Source: Chryseobacterium candidae
GTDB lineage: Bacteria; Bacteroidota; Bacteroidia; Flavobacteriales; Weeksellaceae
Length of the DNA: 64,000 bases
Direction of reading: 5' to 3'
NCBI RefSeq assembly: GCF_004916905.1
Contig: NZ_SDLV01000031.1
Span: forward strand, 62,001 to 126,000
Shown: piece by piece, positions 1 to 8,112 of the stretch
Layout: every line of letters starts with the position of its first letter
Numbering within the stretch: position 1 is the first letter of the stretch
Translations under genes and position numbers: made by a program
Notes under the pieces: model-generated
Databases searched by the model: none
Told to the model about the DNA's origin: nothing
What the model saw: the letters and a program-made list of their open reading frames with translations, nothing else

Positions 1-2
1 AA

Positions 3-608
3 GACAACAAACTGGTTGTATTATATGCCACCAATGCTGATGAGCAGCACAGCTACATCCAGTCTGCAAAAGATAAAGGATACGAAGTTCTGCTATTGGA
101 TTCTCCTATCATTTCACACGTAATTCAGAAACTGGAAACTTCAAAAGAAAATATTTCATTTGCGAGAGTAGATGCTGATCACGTTAATAACCTTATCAAA
201 AAAGATGAACCTGTTATTTCAAAACTGAATGACACTGAAAAAGAGTCTTTGAAGAAGAATGTAGAAGAGGCAATTCAGGATTCAAAATTTACAGTGCAAC
301 TGGAAGACCTTGACAGCAATGATGCTCCGTTTACGATTACGCAGCCTGAATTCATGAGAAGAATGAAAGAAATGCAGGCTACAGGCGGGGGCGGCATGTT
401 TGGAATGGGAGGATTCCCGGAAATGTATAATCTTGTGGTAAACTCGAACAGTGAGCTTTCTAATCAGATCTTAAAAACTGAGAATACAGAAGAGAAAGAA
501 AATCTAATTAAATATGCTCTCGATCTGGCCAAGCTTTCCCAAAACTTACTGAAAGGAAAAGACCTGACAGATTTTATACAGAGAAGCTATAAGCAGCTTG
601 AAAAATAA
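3..608 (+). CDS. htpG: Molecular chaperone HtpG (Hsp90), C-terminal part
   Basis: The frame is open from the first bases of the window, so the gene begins upstream and only about 201 C-terminal residues are seen. The product is a cytosolic ATP-dependent chaperone. The visible part corresponds to the end of the middle domain and the dimerisation domain: a VLLLDSPI segment, the QPEFMRRMKEM stretch, a Gly/Met-rich linker (GGGGMFGMGG), and a helical C-terminus with YALDLAKLSQNLLKGKDL typical of bacteroidetal HtpG. The ATP-binding domain is outside the window. A hairpin terminator follows directly. Family call is confident from the sequence pattern. Confidence 0.93.
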   Translation, partial: DNKLVVLYATNADEQHSYIQSAKDKGYEVLLLDSPIISHVIQKLETSKENISFARVDADHVNNLIKKDEPVISKLNDTEKESLKKNVEEAIQDSKFTVQLEDLDSNDAPFTITQPEFMRRMKEMQATGGGGMFGMGGFPEMYNLVVNSNSELSNQILKTENTEEKENLIKYALDLAKLSQNLLKGKDLTDFIQRSYKQLEK

Positions 609-616
609 TTGACAAG

Positions 617-647
617 AGACTGTTTCATTTTGAAGCAGTCTTTTTTG
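617..647 (+). terminator. Rho-independent terminator of htpG
   Basis: Stem AGACTG (617-622) pairs with CAGTCT (636-641) and runs into six T residues, eight bases after the htpG stop. The rest of the gap to 922 is AT-rich with no convincing ORF and should hold the promoter of the next gene. Confidence 0.8.
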
Positions 648-922
648 TTTAAAAAAGTATAAAAATTATAAATAGCTAATCCAAACCTAATAGGTTTTAG
701 AAGTTTAAATCTCATCCTTTAAGACATTATCTTTGATTAATCAGAAGTTATTATGAAATAAACGACCACTGCAAAGAAAATTTTCAACAATTAAATCAGA
801 TAACACTTCTGTTTTTAAGTTTAGTTTCATTTTATCTTTAATCTTATTCTTTATCGCATATTTTTTCTGCTTTTTATTGTATAGCTTCTGCTTTTTTGCC
901 ATTTTTGTATAAAATGTAGGTC

Positions 923-1315
923 ATGCAAAAAGAAAAATTACGTCTCATCAGAAAGCAGAAAGGCTACACCCAACAGCAGGTAGCTGACTTTATTGCAACG
1001 GATGTATCTAATTACAGCAGAAAAGAAAGCGGTGATGTAAGAATTGTAAAAGATGAATGGGACAAACTTGCCCGTTTTCTGGATGTGCCGTTTGAGGACA
1101 TTTATGAAGAAGATGAACCTGCAGTAATTATCAATAATGATCATCCTGTATTTAATGACAGATCTTCTTCTGCGGGAATTATTACGAATCAAAATAATTA
1201 TGATAATATTCCGGGGGCTATTATTGAAAACCTACAAAGCTATATTGCCCTATTAAAAGAAGAAAATGAAAGGCTGAAAGAAGAATTGAAAGGTCTACCG
1301 AGAGGAAGAAAGTAA
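923..1315 (+). CDS. XRE-family helix-turn-helix regulator with C-terminal coiled coil
   Basis: A 130-residue DNA-binding protein. Residues about 5-60 form an HTH_3/XRE domain (LRLIRKQKGYTQQQVADFI, then SNYSRKESGDVRI as recognition helix region). A polar Asn-rich linker follows, and residues about 100-122 (IALLKEENERLKEELK) look like a short dimerising coiled coil. The same domain order is seen in another XRE protein at 62358-62765. It stands alone on the plus strand between the htpG terminator and a repeat element. The target is unknown; an autoregulator of a small locus is possible but nothing here proves it. Confidence 0.8.
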   Translation: MQKEKLRLIRKQKGYTQQQVADFIATDVSNYSRKESGDVRIVKDEWDKLARFLDVPFEDIYEEDEPAVIINNDHPVFNDRSSSAGIITNQNNYDNIPGAIIENLQSYIALLKEENERLKEELKGLPRGRK

Positions 1316-1390
1316 GAAAGTTTGAAACTTTAAAAATATTGGTGTCACTCCTATTCAATTATGGAGTGACATTTTTTGTGATGTATAATA

Positions 1391-1590
1391 TTGATGCAAG
1401 AGTTTTTTGACGCAAAAGGCATAGTAATTCGAATGTTTTTTATTTCAGGAGGCAAAGAGCTGCGACATTGTCGCTGATGAAGCTTTGAGTAATACATTCG
1501 CTTAGAAAGAATCAATGAAATGGATTCCGGCTTTGCTCTCTTAAAAATATTACGATATTCAGAGAAAACTTTGCGTGAAAAAAATTCTTT
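1391..1590. repeat. Degenerate palindromic intergenic repeat (GACGCAAA...TTTGCGT type)
   Basis: The segment starts TTTTTTGACGCAAA and ends TTTGCGTGAAAAAA, an inverted pair of ends enclosing a GGCAAAGAGC...GCGACATTGTCGC core. There is no credible ORF. From memory, similar elements with ACGCAAAGGCGCAA ends are common between genes in Chryseobacterium and Flavobacterium, but I cannot run a search. It lies between an XRE gene and the end of the alkyltransferase-like gene and may act as a non-autonomous repeat or transcript end. Confidence 0.5.
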
Positions 1591-1595
1591 GAAAT

Positions 1596-1892
1596 TCACA
1601 ATTCATCCAGCGGATTCCAAAAGAGTTTTCTGAAATTTTTTATTCTAAGATTTTCCACAATGATTCCTTCAGCTTCCAGCTTAGGCTGAAATTCGGGGAC
1701 AGATAATACTCCTGAGCTTGAAATCACTCGGTGTGCAGGAACATCTTTGGGACATCCTCCCATCGCTTTTCCTACATGTCTGGAATGATTAGGGTAACCA
1801 ACAGCCTTTGCTATGGCGCCATATGTAGATACTCTTCCTTTGGGAATAAGTCTTGCCACTTCGTAGACCTGTTGTTTGAAAATTTCGTCCAT
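1596..1892 (-). CDS. Alkyltransferase-like protein (MGMT family without catalytic Cys)
   Basis: A 98-residue protein matching the C-terminal DNA-binding domain of O6-methylguanine-DNA methyltransferase. Visible motifs are IPKGRVSTYGAIAKAVG (residues about 16-32, HTH region with the Arg finger area) and VPAHRVISSSGVLS (51-64). In true methyltransferases this motif reads PCHRV; here residue 53 is Ala, so alkyl transfer to Cys is not possible. This is the signature of ATL proteins, which bind O6-alkylguanine and hand it to nucleotide excision repair. The length also fits ATL (about 100 residues) rather than full Ada/Ogt. It is divergent from the small gene at 1966. Confidence 0.88.
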   Translation of the reverse strand: MDEIFKQQVYEVARLIPKGRVSTYGAIAKAVGYPNHSRHVGKAMGGCPKDVPAHRVISSSGVLSVPEFQPKLEAEGIIVENLRIKNFRKLFWNPLDEL

Positions 1893-1965
1893 ATCTGTTT
1901 TCTATATTTTTGCATCATTTTCGAATTCTATCAAACTCGATGATGTTTCATTAAAAGATAAAGAT

Positions 1966-2112
1966 ATGAAAAAATCATTTTTCCGTTTATTGAATGTGAT
2001 CAATAAAAAGGTCCTTCCGAAGCTAAGTAAGAAAGATCCTAACAAGCTGACAAAAATAGAAAAGGGAATTCTTGCGTATCGTTATTTTGTGCTGGTTAAT
2101 TCTTTGGATTGA
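1966..2112 (+). CDS. Small conserved basic protein, 48 residues
   Basis: The ATG at 1966 opens a 48-residue Lys-rich protein (MKKSFFRLLNVINKKVLPKL, ending YRYFVLVNSLD). An upstream extension of the frame would overlap the start of the divergent alkyltransferase-like gene, so the internal ATG is preferred. From memory, similar short flavobacterial proteins exist and are sometimes labelled SsrA-binding protein; this product is far too short to be SmpB and I do not accept that function. No domain or signal peptide is recognisable. Confidence 0.65.
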   Translation: MKKSFFRLLNVINKKVLPKLSKKDPNKLTKIEKGILAYRYFVLVNSLD

Positions 2113-2177
2113 ATTCTATTTTCCCACGGATTGCACAGATGTTTGTAAAGAATTTTTGGAAAACGCAATCTAACAAA

Positions 2178-2210
2178 TAAAAAAGCGCTCCAAATGAATT
2201 GAAGCGCTGG
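2178..2210 (-). terminator. Terminator of the deoxyhypusine synthase-like gene
   Basis: AGCGCT at 2184-2189 and AGCGCT at 2203-2208 pair around a 13-base loop. Read on the minus strand the hairpin is followed by a T run and lies 30 bases past the stop of the gene at 2240. Confidence 0.75.
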
Positions 2211-2239
2211 TATTGTAATCTCTGGTGAGACTTTTATTC

Positions 2240-3214
2240 TTAAGCGTTTTCTAAGATATAAGAGAACATCAATGGTGCACAGATTGTGGCATCACTTTCA
2301 ACGATAAATTTCGGTGTAGTAATATCCAGTTTACCCCAGGTGATTTTTTCATTTGGAACCGCTCCTGAATATGAACCGTAAGATGTTGTAGAATCAGAAA
2401 TCTGGCAGAAATAAGACCAGAAAGGAATATCATGCATTTCCATATCCTGATATAGCATTGGAACTACACAGATAGGGAAATCTCCAGCGATACCTCCACC
2501 AATCTGGAAGAATCCAACTCCTTTTCCTCCTGAATTTTTAGTATACCAGTCTGCAAGGTAAGTCATATATTCGATCCCTGATTTCATGGTAGTGGCTTTA
2601 AGCTCGCCTTTGATACAGTAAGAAGCGAAGATGTTCCCCATTGTAGAATCTTCCCATCCTGGTACTACGATTGGCAGGTTGGCTTCTGCAGCAGCAATCA
2701 TCCATGAGTTTTCTCTGGGAATTTCATAATACTGCTCCAATACTCCTGAAAGGATCATTTTGTACATAAATTCGTGAGGGAAGTATCTTTCTCCTTTAGC
2801 TTCTGCATCTTTCCAGATCTCCACGATATGTTTTTGTAATCTTCTGAAAGCTTCTTCTTCAGGGATACAGGTATCTGTAACTCTGTTCAGGCCTCTTTCC
2901 AAAAGATCCCACTCATCCTGAGCTGTTAAATCTCTATAATGAGGAACTCTTTCATAGTGAGAGTGTGCTACAAGATTCATTAAATCTTCTTCAAGGTTAG
3001 CCCCTGTACAAGAGATAAAATCCACTTTTCCCTGACGGATCATTTCAGCAAGAATCTTTCCTAATTCAGCAGTAGACATTGCTCCTGCCAAAGTAATCAT
3101 CATTTTTCCGCCATCTTTAAGATGTGCAACATATCCTTTAGAAGCATCCACCAATGCAGCTGCGTTGAAGTGCAGGTAATACTTTTCTATGAATTCAGTT
3201 ATCGGTTTGCTCAT
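2240..3214 (-). CDS. Deoxyhypusine synthase-like protein
   Basis: A 324-residue cytosolic protein of the deoxyhypusine/homospermidine synthase family, NAD- and spermidine-dependent aminobutyl transferases. Visible are the Rossmann-like nucleotide part (MMITLAGAMSTAELGKILAEMI, residues about 38-59; FISCTGANLEEDL), GGGIAGDFPICVVPML, and NEKITWGKL, where Lys295 sits at the position of the catalytic Lys of the eukaryotic enzyme. Bacteria lack eIF5A, so the acceptor is unlikely to be a hypusine-site lysine; polyamine synthesis is the usual proposal for bacterial members. It is monocistronic with its own terminator. The biochemical reaction is not shown by sequence alone. Confidence 0.88.
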   Translation of the reverse strand: MSKPITEFIEKYYLHFNAAALVDASKGYVAHLKDGGKMMITLAGAMSTAELGKILAEMIRQGKVDFISCTGANLEEDLMNLVAHSHYERVPHYRDLTAQDEWDLLERGLNRVTDTCIPEEEAFRRLQKHIVEIWKDAEAKGERYFPHEFMYKMILSGVLEQYYEIPRENSWMIAAAEANLPIVVPGWEDSTMGNIFASYCIKGELKATTMKSGIEYMTYLADWYTKNSGGKGVGFFQIGGGIAGDFPICVVPMLYQDMEMHDIPFWSYFCQISDSTTSYGSYSGAVPNEKITWGKLDITTPKFIVESDATICAPLMFSYILENA

Positions 3215-3424
3215 TTTTTTAATTTTTGCAAAGATAAAACTTAAAAACGGAATGAAGCTAAAGCACCTGAAGAAAGTGTGATAGAAGAGTATTTTTTATC
3301 ATTTGTTAAATTCCAACGCTGTTTTGTAAAATATGCAAAGAGTTCCCAAACATAGCGCCTTAAAGCTTTTAACTTATAAAAAAACTTGTGCCATTTAATT
3401 TTTAAGATGGGTTATATTAATAAA

Positions 3425-3452
3425 AAAGCGCAGCCCAAATAAGCCGCGCTTT
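3425..3452 (-). terminator. Terminator of the GreA/GreB-like gene
   Basis: AAAGCGC (3425-3431) pairs with GCGCTTT (3446-3452). On the minus strand it is followed by a T run and lies 35 bases past the stop at 3487. Confidence 0.78.
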
Positions 3453-3486
3453 CATTGTAATTCAACTTAATAATATTCAAAGAGAT

Positions 3487-3867
3487 TTATCCTTCCCAGG
3501 CTTCCACTTTCAGGATCTCGATTTTCCTTTCTCCGTCTTTGAAAGGCCAGTTGATGATATCTCCTACTTTATACCCTACTACTGCAAGCGCAATCTCCGA
3601 CAGTATGGAATGCTTATTCTTTTTTAGTTTTTCTTTGTTAGATGCCACAAAAATATACTCGTGTTCAAAATCTAAGGTATGGTCTTTTAATGTTACTTTT
3701 CTTTCAACCGTTACAATATCTGCAGGAAGATCTCTTCTCAACACTTGTTTTGCCTTTCTAAGTTCTTCAGTTAATCTCTTTTCTTCTCCGATGCTCACTT
3801 TTTTTCTTCTCAGTGTATCTTTTATAGCATCATAAATTCCGGTGGTTACAATAATATGATTAGACAT
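3487..3867 (-). CDS. GreA/GreB-family transcription elongation factor-like protein
   Basis: About 126 residues from the ATG at 3867 (MSNHIIVTTG); an ATG at 3876 and a longer frame to 3915 exist, but AAGAAA sits at Shine-Dalgarno distance before 3867. Residues about 25-50 form a short charged helical segment (GEEKRLTEELRKAKQVLRR) in place of the full GreA coiled coil. The second half has the FKBP-like C-terminal pattern (SILSEIALAVVGYKVGDIINW). Gre factors bind RNA polymerase through this domain and stimulate transcript cleavage through the coiled-coil tip; with a shortened N-terminus this member may only bind, as Rnk-type proteins do. Confidence 0.72.
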   Translation of the reverse strand: MSNHIIVTTGIYDAIKDTLRRKKVSIGEEKRLTEELRKAKQVLRRDLPADIVTVERKVTLKDHTLDFEHEYIFVASNKEKLKKNKHSILSEIALAVVGYKVGDIINWPFKDGERKIEILKVEAWEG

Positions 3868-4161
3868 TTTCTTCATTTTAAAAAAATTAAATGCAGTTAT
3901 TCCCTGATGATCCAAAGTAGAATCCAGGCATATAACAGCCTTCTTCTCTGGAAAACTACAAAAAGCGATAAATAAAATTCGTGATGATTCCCTGTCCTGG
4001 ATCCTGACAGGGCTTAAATAATGAAGTCCTTAGAACTTTTCAGAAAAGAATCTGTATGAAGATAAAGTAAAGACAGCAGCAATCCTGACCGGCGGTGTTC
4101 TGCAGATAAAAAGATTGTTGCTGTCATTATCAATTATTATTAATTCTAACAAAGATACGGC

Positions 4162-4803
4162 TTAAAAACGAAATGTAGCGGCTGCACTTAAAGAAACTCT
4201 GTGCAAACCTTCTTTTTGATCATCATCAAATTTATAGGTAACTCCGTTTATCTTCATTTTATTCAGAGTACCGCCGCTTAAACCTACTTTTGGCCCAATC
4301 AGAAAATTCTTGCTTACCTGATATTGATATCCAAAATCAACTTCTGCCCCGAACGTACTTCCGGTACCTTTTACAGATCCTGTTTTTGTAGTATAAGATA
4401 GTACTCCCAGTGCGATATCTGCAAATACCTTATGTCTGGTAGACAGATGGTTATTTGAAATAAGTCCGGAGAAACCGAAAAATGTAATATTATCTTTTGT
4501 TGTTACAGGAACAGAGACAGGCATTCCGTTGACATTTCCAAGTAAAAATCCGTCACTGGACGCACTGTAATTAGAATACTTCAGTCCAAACGCAAGACCG
4601 TTTTTCACTTCATAATGGGCCGCAATATCAAAGTTCAGTCCGTTTTTAAGACCTTTTACATATTGTTCTTCTTCCCTGCTAAGGCCGGAAATTGTTTTTG
4701 CTGTTCTCCATGCATATCCTACGGAAGGCCTGATAGAAAATTTCTGAGCGAAAGATAAAGTGGAGATTGAGAACACTCCAACTACGATTAATTTTTTTAT
4801 CAT
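4162..4803 (-). CDS. Outer-membrane beta-barrel protein
   Basis: A 213-residue protein with a signal peptide (MIKKLIVVGVFSISTLSFAQ, cleaved after residue 19 or so), alternating hydrophobic strands rich in Gly, Tyr and Phe, and a C-terminal Phe (AATFRF), the pattern of small OmpW/OmpX-like or porin-family barrels inserted by BAM. No substrate can be read from the sequence. It follows arfB on the same strand with a gap of 47 bases and could share its transcript. No near homologue is recognised beyond the fold class. Confidence 0.75.
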   Translation of the reverse strand: MIKKLIVVGVFSISTLSFAQKFSIRPSVGYAWRTAKTISGLSREEEQYVKGLKNGLNFDIAAHYEVKNGLAFGLKYSNYSASSDGFLLGNVNGMPVSVPVTTKDNITFFGFSGLISNNHLSTRHKVFADIALGVLSYTTKTGSVKGTGSTFGAEVDFGYQYQVSKNFLIGPKVGLSGGTLNKMKINGVTYKFDDDQKEGLHRVSLSAAATFRF

Positions 4804-4850
4804 GGTTTTAAAGTTTCCGACAAAAATAAAGTTTTTTATGGAAAAACTAA

Positions 4851-5243
4851 TTAAAATCTGAAACGTCTGTTTTCTTTTTTGTCTGAAAGCTTTTTCTTGT
4901 TATCCAGCCTTTTTTGTTTCTGTCCTTTTGAAGGCTTGGTTGCTGTTCTTTTTTTGGGAACAACAAGAGCTTTGTTTACCATTTCAAGTATTTTTTCAAT
5001 GGCTTTATTTTTATTCATGAGCTGGGTTCTACTTTCAGAAACTGAGAGGAATAAAAAACCGTCTGCATTGATCCTGTTTTTCAGTTTAAGCTGAATCAAT
5101 ACTTTTTCGTCTTCATTAAAAAACTCTGATACATCTACTTTCCAAAGTACGGTGACTGCAGTCTCCACTTTATTGACGTTTTGTCCTCCTGCACCGCTGC
5201 TGCGGGAAGTTTTGAAACTGAGTTCTTTTGAAAAGTCTTTCAT
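4851..5243 (-). CDS. arfB: Peptidyl-tRNA hydrolase ArfB, ribosome rescue
   Basis: A 130-residue protein with the class I release-factor core: SSGAGGQNVNKVETAV places the catalytic GGQ at residues 19-21. After about residue 95 comes a Lys/Arg-rich tail (KKRTATKPSKGQKQKRL, then NKKKLSDKKENRRFRF) that in YaeJ/ArfB enters the empty mRNA channel of stalled ribosomes. It hydrolyses peptidyl-tRNA on ribosomes lacking a stop codon. There is no codon-recognition domain, so it is not a normal release factor. It lies 40 bases after menE on the same strand. Confidence 0.93.
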   Translation of the reverse strand: MKDFSKELSFKTSRSSGAGGQNVNKVETAVTVLWKVDVSEFFNEDEKVLIQLKLKNRINADGFLFLSVSESRTQLMNKNKAIEKILEMVNKALVVPKKRTATKPSKGQKQKRLDNKKKLSDKKENRRFRF

Positions 5244-5283
5244 GGTTTTTAAGATTTTAAAATAATAGAATCAAAAGCTGAGA

Positions 5284-6312
5284 CTATTGGTTTGAGTTTA
5301 TATTTTTATACAATTCTAATCTATTTATTTTTCCATTGGGAGTTCTTGGAATTTCACTCACAAAAATAATTTCTTTAGGTCTGTGAAAATTTTTCTCAAA
5401 TGATATTTCTGAAACTTTCTTTTTCACCTCATCAGATTCATCTCCTTCTATAATCAATATCAATTTCTGACCTAAACTTTCGTCAGGCAACCCCATAAAT
5501 ACAGCTTCGTTCGGGAATTCTTTTTTTACCAGAGCTTCCAGGGTTTCCGGAAAAATTTTTGCGCCTCCGGAGTTAATTATATTATCAATCCTGCCAAGGA
5601 ATTTAAACTGTTTATCATTTCTGATTTCAACTAAATCATTAGTTTGCAACTCTTCAGCATTTACATTGGGAGCAAAAATCTTCAGACAGCCTCTGTCATC
5701 TAAAGAGATTTTTACATTTTCAAAAACGGTGAAATACTCTTCCTGTTCCGGCATCAATTGCTTTAAGCCAATATGGGAAAGGGTTTCAGACATTCCATAG
5801 GTTTCAAAAATACGATTTGAAGGACTAAGATTCATTTGCAGGATTTTACTTTTCAGACTTTCTGAGACGGCAGCACCACCAATGATCAGGTTTTTAATCA
5901 GATGAAGCTTTTCCAGAGAGTTTTCCACCTGAAGGGGTGTCATGGCACAAAAGTCTATTTCTCCATCCAGATTTTCCATCGGTTTTAAAGAAGGATCAGT
6001 AATTTTTAACTTCAGTTTTCTTTCTATGGAACGTACAATCATCATTTTCCCGGAGATATATTCCACAGGCAGGCAGAGTAATGCGGTATCCCCTTCTTTT
6101 AATCCCAGAAAATTACAGGTCATTACTGCGGAATTGATCATTTTTTTTTTCTCAATTTCAAAAATTTTCGGAACTCCGGTAGAACCCGAAGTCTGGACAT
6201 TTACTTCTGTTTTTTCTGAAAACCATTCTTCCAGAAAAATTTTCACTTTTTTTTCAAATTCCGTAGAGAATGATAATTGATTAATATTGAGATTATTGAA
6301 GTCTAGTAGCAT
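5284..6312 (-). CDS. menE: AMP-binding acyl-CoA ligase, probable o-succinylbenzoate-CoA ligase
   Basis: A 342-residue ANL-superfamily adenylating enzyme. The P-loop-like motif TSGSTGVPK is at residues 41-49, YGMSE is the adenine-binding motif, and a C-terminal domain ends with RTPNGKINRLEL, where Lys328 is the adenylation lysine. It lacks the long N-terminal part of ordinary acyl-CoA synthetases, as do the short MenE proteins of flavobacteria, which use menaquinone. The substrate is inferred from length and lineage, not from a neighbouring men gene in view. Likely cotranscribed with arfB. Confidence 0.78.
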   Translation of the reverse strand: MLLDFNNLNINQLSFSTEFEKKVKIFLEEWFSEKTEVNVQTSGSTGVPKIFEIEKKKMINSAVMTCNFLGLKEGDTALLCLPVEYISGKMMIVRSIERKLKLKITDPSLKPMENLDGEIDFCAMTPLQVENSLEKLHLIKNLIIGGAAVSESLKSKILQMNLSPSNRIFETYGMSETLSHIGLKQLMPEQEEYFTVFENVKISLDDRGCLKIFAPNVNAEELQTNDLVEIRNDKQFKFLGRIDNIINSGGAKIFPETLEALVKKEFPNEAVFMGLPDESLGQKLILIIEGDESDEVKKKVSEISFEKNFHRPKEIIFVSEIPRTPNGKINRLELYKNINSNQ

Positions 6313-6364
6313 GTTTTCTGTAAATAAATTCTACAGTAAATTTAAAAAAAAATTCAAAAACCTC

Positions 6365-6394
6365 TTGTATATAAAGAAAAAAGCTGTAAATTTG
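6365..6394 (+). promoter_or_regulatory. Bacteroidota-type promoter of tRNA-Gln
   Basis: TTG (6365-6367) is followed after 19 bases by TAAATTTG (6387-6394), which matches the Bacteroidota sigma-ABfr consensus TTTG-N19-TAnnTTTG. The tRNA begins 19 bases downstream. Confidence 0.75.
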
Positions 6395-6412
6395 CACCAC
6401 TAAAACAAACAG

Positions 6413-6483
6413 AGACTCATGGTGTAGCGGTAACACTACTGATTTTGGTTCAGTCATCTGGGGTTCGAATCCCTGTGAGTCTA
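6413..6483 (+). tRNA. tRNA-Gln (anticodon TTG)
   Basis: Acceptor strands AGACTCA (6413-6419) and TGAGTCT (6476-6482) pair over 7 bp with discriminator A. The anticodon arm ACTGA-TTTTGGT-TCAGT gives anticodon TTG, decoding CAA. The T arm carries GGTTCGAATCC. CCA is not encoded. Length 71 nt. Confidence 0.96.
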
Positions 6484-6484
6484 C

Positions 6485-6517
6485 AAACCATCCTTAAAAA
6501 GGATGGTTTTTGTTTTT
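6485..6517 (+). terminator. Terminator of tRNA-Gln
   Basis: AAACCATCC (6485-6493) pairs with GGATGGTTT (6501-6509), followed by a T-rich tract. From here to about 6715 I see no gene. Confidence 0.85.
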
Positions 6518-6721
6518 TATTCTAAAATTAGTAAATCAAACACAAAAGTTGGGAAAAGAAAAAGTTTAGCTGATCTGAAAAGAAAAATGTTCCGTCTTTC
6601 ACCTCTTCTGAACTAGATCGCAGGGGAAAGCGTTTTCTAGTTTAATAATCTATCTTTTAAATTAAGATTATAAAGTTGAAGTTTCATTTTCAGTAGGCAA
6701 AAAAGCTATAAAATGAAAAAA

Positions 6722-6749
6722 ATAAGAGTGAAATTTCTTCCACTCTTAT
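6722..6749 (-). terminator. Terminator of the small lipoprotein gene
   Basis: ATAAGAGTG (6722-6730) pairs with CACTCTTAT (6741-6749). On the minus strand the hairpin runs into TTTTTTT, downstream of the stop at 6785. Confidence 0.78.
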
Positions 6750-6784
6750 CTAATTTGATGATAATATTAGAGCAAGTATTAAAC

Positions 6785-7120
6785 TTACTTATAAGGCTTT
6801 CCTTTACAATACCAATCATGTCTAATAATTGTATCTTTTTTATGAATGACAAGTTCTAGATTTCCCGCTCTCTTAATTATTGTATCTCCTGCTTCCACTT
6901 CATTATAATCATCAATCCAGTTATTGTGCACCATAATATTTGATTTTTTATAAGTTATAGGATGATAACCTATAATTTTGATCCAGGAATTATCTATACT
7001 TGCTTCTCCGACAATCAAATTATATTCATCAGGATAGAACGCTTTTTTCACATCATTGCAATCAGGTTCCACACATGAAGACACCAAGATTAAAAAGCTA
7101 AAAAAAACAAATATTTTCAT
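6785..7120 (-). CDS. Small hypothetical lipoprotein
   Basis: A 111-residue protein beginning MKIFVFFSFLILVSSCVEPD, a type II signal peptide with lipobox VSSC and acylated Cys16. The mature part has about 95 residues with Trp- and His-containing beta-like stretches (NSWIKIIGYHPITYKKSN, KKDTIIRHDWYCKGK) and two further Cys (residues about 21 and 105). I do not recognise the family. It is monocistronic, with its own terminator downstream. Confidence 0.65.
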   Translation of the reverse strand: MKIFVFFSFLILVSSCVEPDCNDVKKAFYPDEYNLIVGEASIDNSWIKIIGYHPITYKKSNIMVHNNWIDDYNEVEAGDTIIKRAGNLELVIHKKDTIIRHDWYCKGKPYK

Positions 7121-7216
7121 ACTTTAATCGAATTGAGGCTTAAGGTAAATAGTTTTTTTAAACCAACTTTCATTTAATATAGTTATTTGAGTAAAGGAAT
7201 ACAATCATCATATTAT

Positions 7217-7849
7217 TTATTTTTTAAGCTCATCAATTTCTTCCTGTATTGATTTGATTTTATCCCTTAATTCCTGACTTACTTTTCCCGGAATTTTTTT
7301 GACTTTTCTTAAGTCTAAAGCCAGCATAATGGAAGCTATTCCCATGAAGATGAAAGAAACACCAGTAAGGGTAACCAGTGAAATTCCTATGAATACCGGA
7401 TTGAATATCAGCAACAGGGAAAATATTATGCCTCCTACACTCGCCAAAGCTACATTTCCCCAACTCATTATTCTCATGCTTTTCAGGTCAAATGCAAAGC
7501 CCAGTAATTGAAAGGAACGAAACAGCAAAGTAAATCCGATTACAAACGGAAGTACCGTCATGGAAATCTGAGGGTTTGCAATTAGGTAAACTCCTATTGC
7601 TGTTGTTAATAATCCACTTACAAGAAACCAGCCCCAACCCTGTAACGATTTACTGTTTTGTAAGGAAAAGAATATTTCTGTTATTCCTGAAAATAAAAAG
7701 GAAACACTGAAAAAAATTGAGAGTGTAACATATGTTGCCAAAGGCACACTGAATACATAAAAACCACAGATAAGGAAAATAATCCCGAAGATTAATGGAA
7801 TATACCAATGTTTTACGGTATTGGTAAGGGTTTGAAATAAATTGGCCAT
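7217..7849 (-). CDS. HdeD/DUF308-family membrane protein
   Basis: A 210-residue inner-membrane protein with six predicted transmembrane helices in three hairpins (for example LIFGIIFLICGFYVFSV, VTLSIFFSVSFLFSGITEIF, NVALASVGGIIFSLLLIFNP). The repeated pattern of a helix with FxxGI and IxxxF residues is typical of DUF308, the family of HdeD linked to acid resistance in enterics. A charged cytosolic tail with a short coiled coil (KIKSIQEEIDELKK) ends the protein. An acid-stress role is by family analogy only. Confidence 0.8.
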   Translation of the reverse strand: MANLFQTLTNTVKHWYIPLIFGIIFLICGFYVFSVPLATYVTLSIFFSVSFLFSGITEIFFSLQNSKSLQGWGWFLVSGLLTTAIGVYLIANPQISMTVLPFVIGFTLLFRSFQLLGFAFDLKSMRIMSWGNVALASVGGIIFSLLLIFNPVFIGISLVTLTGVSFIFMGIASIMLALDLRKVKKIPGKVSQELRDKIKSIQEEIDELKK

Positions 7850-8053
7850 AGGTGTCTTTTTTGGTTTTGCCTACTTTTTGTAACGGTTTTCGGCTTCTCC
7901 GCAGGTATTGCAAACAGATTGTATTTTTTTCACCTGAATTTGAAATATAACCTCTTACCAATATACAAAAAATAAGCGAAAATGGGAAGTACTCATCCAA
8001 TGATTTTTATCTCTTCCTTATTTAGAAAGTCCATCAAAAGATCCTCAGAAAAA

Positions 8054-8085
8054 AAGGTGAAAATCATTTGATTTTCACCTTTCCA
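8054..8085 (-). terminator. Terminator of the amino-acid permease gene
   Basis: A near-perfect palindrome, AAGGTGAAAATCA (8054-8066) with TGATTTTCACCTT (8069-8081). Read on the minus strand it is followed by a T run and sits 28 bases past the permease stop. Confidence 0.85.
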
Positions 8086-8112
8086 AAATATGTATAGATC
8101 TGTTTTATATTT

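Noticed and set aside
1351-1599. Minus-strand frame of 82 codons overlapping the end of the alkyltransferase-like gene
   Set aside because: It lies within the palindromic repeat, has no family pattern and overlaps a real gene.
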